Of a stretch of DNA of 64,000 nt, positions 60,886-64,000 are shown one piece after another; within the stretch, counting starts at the first letter, position 1, and the number at the start of each line of letters is the position of its first letter. Both the position numbers and the translations under genes were made by a program. The notes beneath the pieces were generated by a model. That model was given only the letters and a program-made list of their open reading frames with translations, did not search any database and was not told where the DNA came from. The DNA lies in assembly GCA_039105265.1 (NCBI GenBank), contig JAPFFF010000048.1:682001-746000 (forward strand), given 5' to 3'. This stretch comes from Tritrichomonas musculus (Eukaryota; Parabasalia; Tritrichomonadida; Tritrichomonadidae).

Positions 60886-62292
60886 TATACCCCCTCCTCG
60901 CTACAAATGGTTATTTTTTGATACGTTATTTTTTCGTTATTTTTTTGAATGAAATTGAGAGAGAAAATTGAATAAGAAAAACGTACAAAAAACAAAAATT
61001 AATAATAAATACTGAAGAAAAAGAGTTTTCAAAAAATAAATATACCTTTTATTAACTACATGCAAAGATGCTTATATGATAAAAAAATGAAGGAAAAAAA
61101 AAAGAGGTAAAAATGATATTATTTTAATAATGTGATAAAAGAAAAGAGTTATGAAAGGTTTTCATATCCCTTAATATTATATGCTCTGAGTATTTAATGT
61201 TTTTATATTTACTTAAATACGGTCCTAAAATTTTTCCTGATTTACTGATAATAAATTGCAAATATCTTATTCGGCTTTGAATCTTTTAAAAACTGTTATG
61301 AGAAAATAAAAATAAGTTTTAAAGGTGATAATAACTATCGAAACAGAAATTGAAAATTTTGATTTTTCTTCCAAAATATAATATTATTTGCAAATTATAG
61401 AGAGAAGTAAAAGATATGCGAGCATGGTTCTATATTATATTTTGGAAGAAAAAAAAGCACGATTAAAAAAGCAAATAAAATTTTGAGGTTTCTCTAAAGA
61501 ATTTAAGGTTAGAATAAAAATGAATTTTTTTTGTAAATGCAAAGTATATAACGAAATTTTTATTAGCAGTATCGATTTCTTGGTAGGTTTATTGAATAAA
61601 ATCATCGAATTTGAGAGATTTGTTTTTTGATATTTGATTAATTGGAAATAGCCTTTAATAAATAAGTAAAAACAAAAAAAATGGTTATATAACAAATTAA
61701 AAAAGAAAATTAATTGAGAAAAAAAGCAATTTACATATATAAAACTAGGTGAATCTTGGATTTTCTAAAATAGGAGGAAATAAGAAAGAAGCTAGGTTGA
61801 AAGTAAAACAAATAAAGAGATATAGGAAACTCTTGAGGAAAAAAAAGAGTATTTTCTGTAAAAAAAGGCTCGACAAGTAAAATGTAATTTTGAAAATAAG
61901 ACAAAAACATGCTACAAAGGTTCTAATAAAACATTAAATGAATCTCTATCGATTAGTTGACGAGTAAATGCGAAAAAAAAGCTTGTATAATGGAAATTGC
62001 GTTTGAAAAATTGCTTTTGCTTTTGTAAATAATGGACTTCTTGTCACTTTTTGGTTATTTTATCGTCAAAATTTTAAGAAAATTTATTGTCATTCTCTTT
62101 GTTTTATTGTAAATATTTAAAAAATATTTCATTTATTTGATTTTATTTAAAAGAAATTGAATATTTTTATGAGTATTTATGAGGAGAAAAAATGTTAACC
62201 ATAAAAAAATTATTTTTTTCAGGTTAACAAAAAACTTGTTAACATATAACGTACATGAAAATAACCATTTGTAGCGAGTTGGGGGTATTTTT
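60886..62292. mobile_element. 1.4-kb inverted-repeat element
   Basis: Left end ATACCCCCTCCTCGCTACAA and right end (inverted) ATACCCCCAACTCGCTACAA, both followed by ATGGTTATTTT and, a few bases on, GTACGTTAT or ATACGTTAT. TTTTTA occurs just outside both ends and may be a target duplication. The interior is AT-rich with a minus-strand 86-codon frame (61435-61695) of low value; no transposase. Confidence 0.6.
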
Positions 62293-62941
62293 AGAATATT
62301 TATAATTAAAAATCAAAATTATGATTTGTCTGACAGTTATCATTTTGGGATTTATTTAGCTTTACATTTGAATTAAAATCACAAACAAATTACAATAATA
62401 GATTATATATATCAATTATAACCCAAATTTGCATTCATTTGATTTTCTCCGTCCTAAGAGGTATTCATGTGAGGTGACTTAACGTCTTTGGTAATTTTTT
62501 TAATTGTATTTTTTCAGCCAATTTAAAGTTCTGAAGACTCAGATTAAGAGAAACAAATTTCTTGCCTGTAGAGATTGTATTTAGCATACTTTTTTAAAAA
62601 AAATAATGTAAATTTTTTTTTCTAATATCTTGATATTTTTACTCAATTTAAAATATATGTCAGGTATTTAAAATAATAAAGGTAATTTATTAATACTATA
62701 ATTTATTGTGATATTTAAAATTTTGTTCTTTGTTTTATATATAAAAATAATGAAGATTGTAGAATTTGAAAATGAGTTTTTTTTGCAAAAAAGTAGAATA
62801 TTTAAAAATTCGCTCATTAAATTTTTATATATTTTATGTATATGTTTTGGCTTAATCTGCATTATTCATATGAGAATGGAATATATTGGCTATTCGCTCA
62901 TTTTTGAAAAATGTTGATTTTACTTTATATTATTAATTTTA
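62293..62941. other. AT-rich spacer
   Basis: No repeats or genes could be supported; overlapping frames at 62668-62917 on both strands are composition-driven. Confidence 0.4.
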
Positions 62942-64000
62942 TTGGTGCAAAATTTTGAATCAATTTCAATTAAAGATTTCAACTCTCTATTTTCAAAAAG
63001 TTGGGATATGAAAATAAATACTTTTGAAAAATTTCAAACTTTTTCAAAAGGTTTTCTATGCTTAAACATTCAAAAAACTAAGATAAAAAAACGGTTAACC
63101 AAAATTGTTTTGAATGGAGAAGAATATACAATGAAACAAAAGAGCTTTATAATTTACATTTTAAACATTTTAAATCATTATTTAATATAGATTTAGAAAG
63201 ATTTAATTTTGAAAGTGATCAGGGTGTATCGTTATTATCAATTTTTAAAGAAAAATCTATCAATTATTTTGTATGCCTCAGGCATTTATTGGTAAATTTA
63301 AAATTCAATGAATTTTCTTATGCAATTAAGAACATTATTTTTTGCTGTACAGAATTTGAACTTCAACGTTCAATAGAATTTTATTCAAATATCCTTTCAA
63401 AAGTTACTGATCCTCAAAAAGTTAATTTAAGAGATCAAATTTTACAAAAAGTTGGATTATCTTTTATTCAAAATAAAATCGAAATAACTGACCCTAAGAG
63501 ATGGCAACAAGTTTCCTTAATTCAACGTAAAGAGTACCGTATGCCCAGCACTATAAATTCTCTTGAGTCAACGCATGGCCATTTGAATCATGAAAGATCA
63601 AGAAGAAAAAATTTTTGGAAATCTATATTCAAAATATCAAATCATTTGATTCAAAAAGTCAATACATTTCAACAGAATGTACAGCACAATTACAATTATC
63701 AAAAAAAAAAAAAAAAAAAAAAAAAAGAATATTGATCATTATCGAAAAATTGTTTTAACACGCATTGACTTAGAGTCAGAATCTTATAACACAAAGGAAG
63801 ATTACTGTGATTGCAGTGAAAATAAACTTTTATCTGAAATATTACGAATTGATGTACCTTGCTGCCACAGGATAAACTTGGGAGCTCAATTTCCACCTTG
63901 TCCTGAAATAATTTTGAATAGGACTACATTTGTGAATGATAATTATAATATCAAAGATGACGAACAATTTATACAATGCAAACCATGTTCTGTTCACAAC
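62942..64000 (+). pseudogene. MULE-like transposase, frameshifted and cut by window end
   Basis: A first open piece (FESISIKDFNSLFSKSWDMK to VLNGEEYTMKQ) shifts near 63135 to LYNLHFKHFKSLFNIDLERF, then ESDQGVSLLSIF (Asp position), NYFVCLRHLLVNL (the C-x2-H typical of MULE cores), and INSLESTHGHLNHERSRR (Glu position). An A25 run (about 63702-63726) shifts the frame again. The next frame continues to the edge with a SWIM-type finger, YCDCSENKLLSEILRIDV followed by PCCHRI. Order and motifs match Mutator-like transposases (D-D-E plus SWIM), from a different subfamily than the one at 15104-17037. The C-terminus and element end lie beyond 64000. Confidence 0.65.

Overview
The window reads as nuclear DNA of a trichomonad (Parabasalia). 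It is very AT-rich and full of long A/T homopolymers. It carries gene families typical of that group: a BspA-like leucine-rich-repeat protein, a Pmp-like/cysteine-rich surface protein, a DUF3447-type ankyrin relic, an R2R3 Myb factor, divergent kinases and very many DNA transposons. One kinase gene holds an intron with the parabasalid splice signature (GTATGT ... ACTAACACTTAG), and several genes have a TCAYT-like initiator just upstream of the ATG. The base composition looks lower in GC than Trichomonas vaginalis, so a Tritrichomonas-like species is my best guess; this is inference.

Layout. 1-3045: minus-strand surface protein, running off the left edge. 4655-8934: a DDE_Tnp_4 transposon with long terminal inverted repeats and a second, MULE-type element (4753-6234) sitting inside its left repeat. 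9805-19409: a transposon graveyard holding a decayed P-element/THAP9-like transposase split by a 932-bp element, a block of small Maverick-like ORFs, and an ankyrin pseudogene split first by a full-length MULE (14501-17429) and then by a TTAA-specific element (17558-18258), followed by BspA relics. 20183-39049: mostly cellular genes with long empty AT-rich spacers: a DUF5690-like transporter, a RING-kinase-Sel1 relic, a MATE transporter, a calcineurin-like phosphoesterase, a degenerate MCM2-like ATPase, a Myb factor and a 771-residue BspA protein. 39443-40670: the intron-containing kinase. 42127-46195: a 4.07-kb transposon with ~350-bp inverted repeats whose minus-strand coding region joins a ubiquitin-specific-protease-like domain to a DDE transposase. 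46279-49001: another transposase relic and a tyrosine recombinase. 49852-53277: an RBR protein without its catalytic cysteine, tRNA-Trp(CCA), and a metallo-beta-lactamase-fold protein. 53278-64000: a 1.6-kb TTAA element, two atypical kinases (one decayed), further repeats, and a MULE-like transposase cut by the right edge.

The cellular genes show no operon logic and are transcribed singly from their own initiators. The strongest theme is layered transposition: several insertions have exact target-site duplications (9 bp, 8 bp, TTAA, TATA or TA) inside older genes or elements, so their relative order can be read. The best candidates for something new are the transposon carrying a USP-like domain, the RBR protein with Val at the catalytic position, and the MCM2-derived ATPase with lost active-site residues. 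All gene calls come from reading the sequence and from remembered family motifs; no searches were run.
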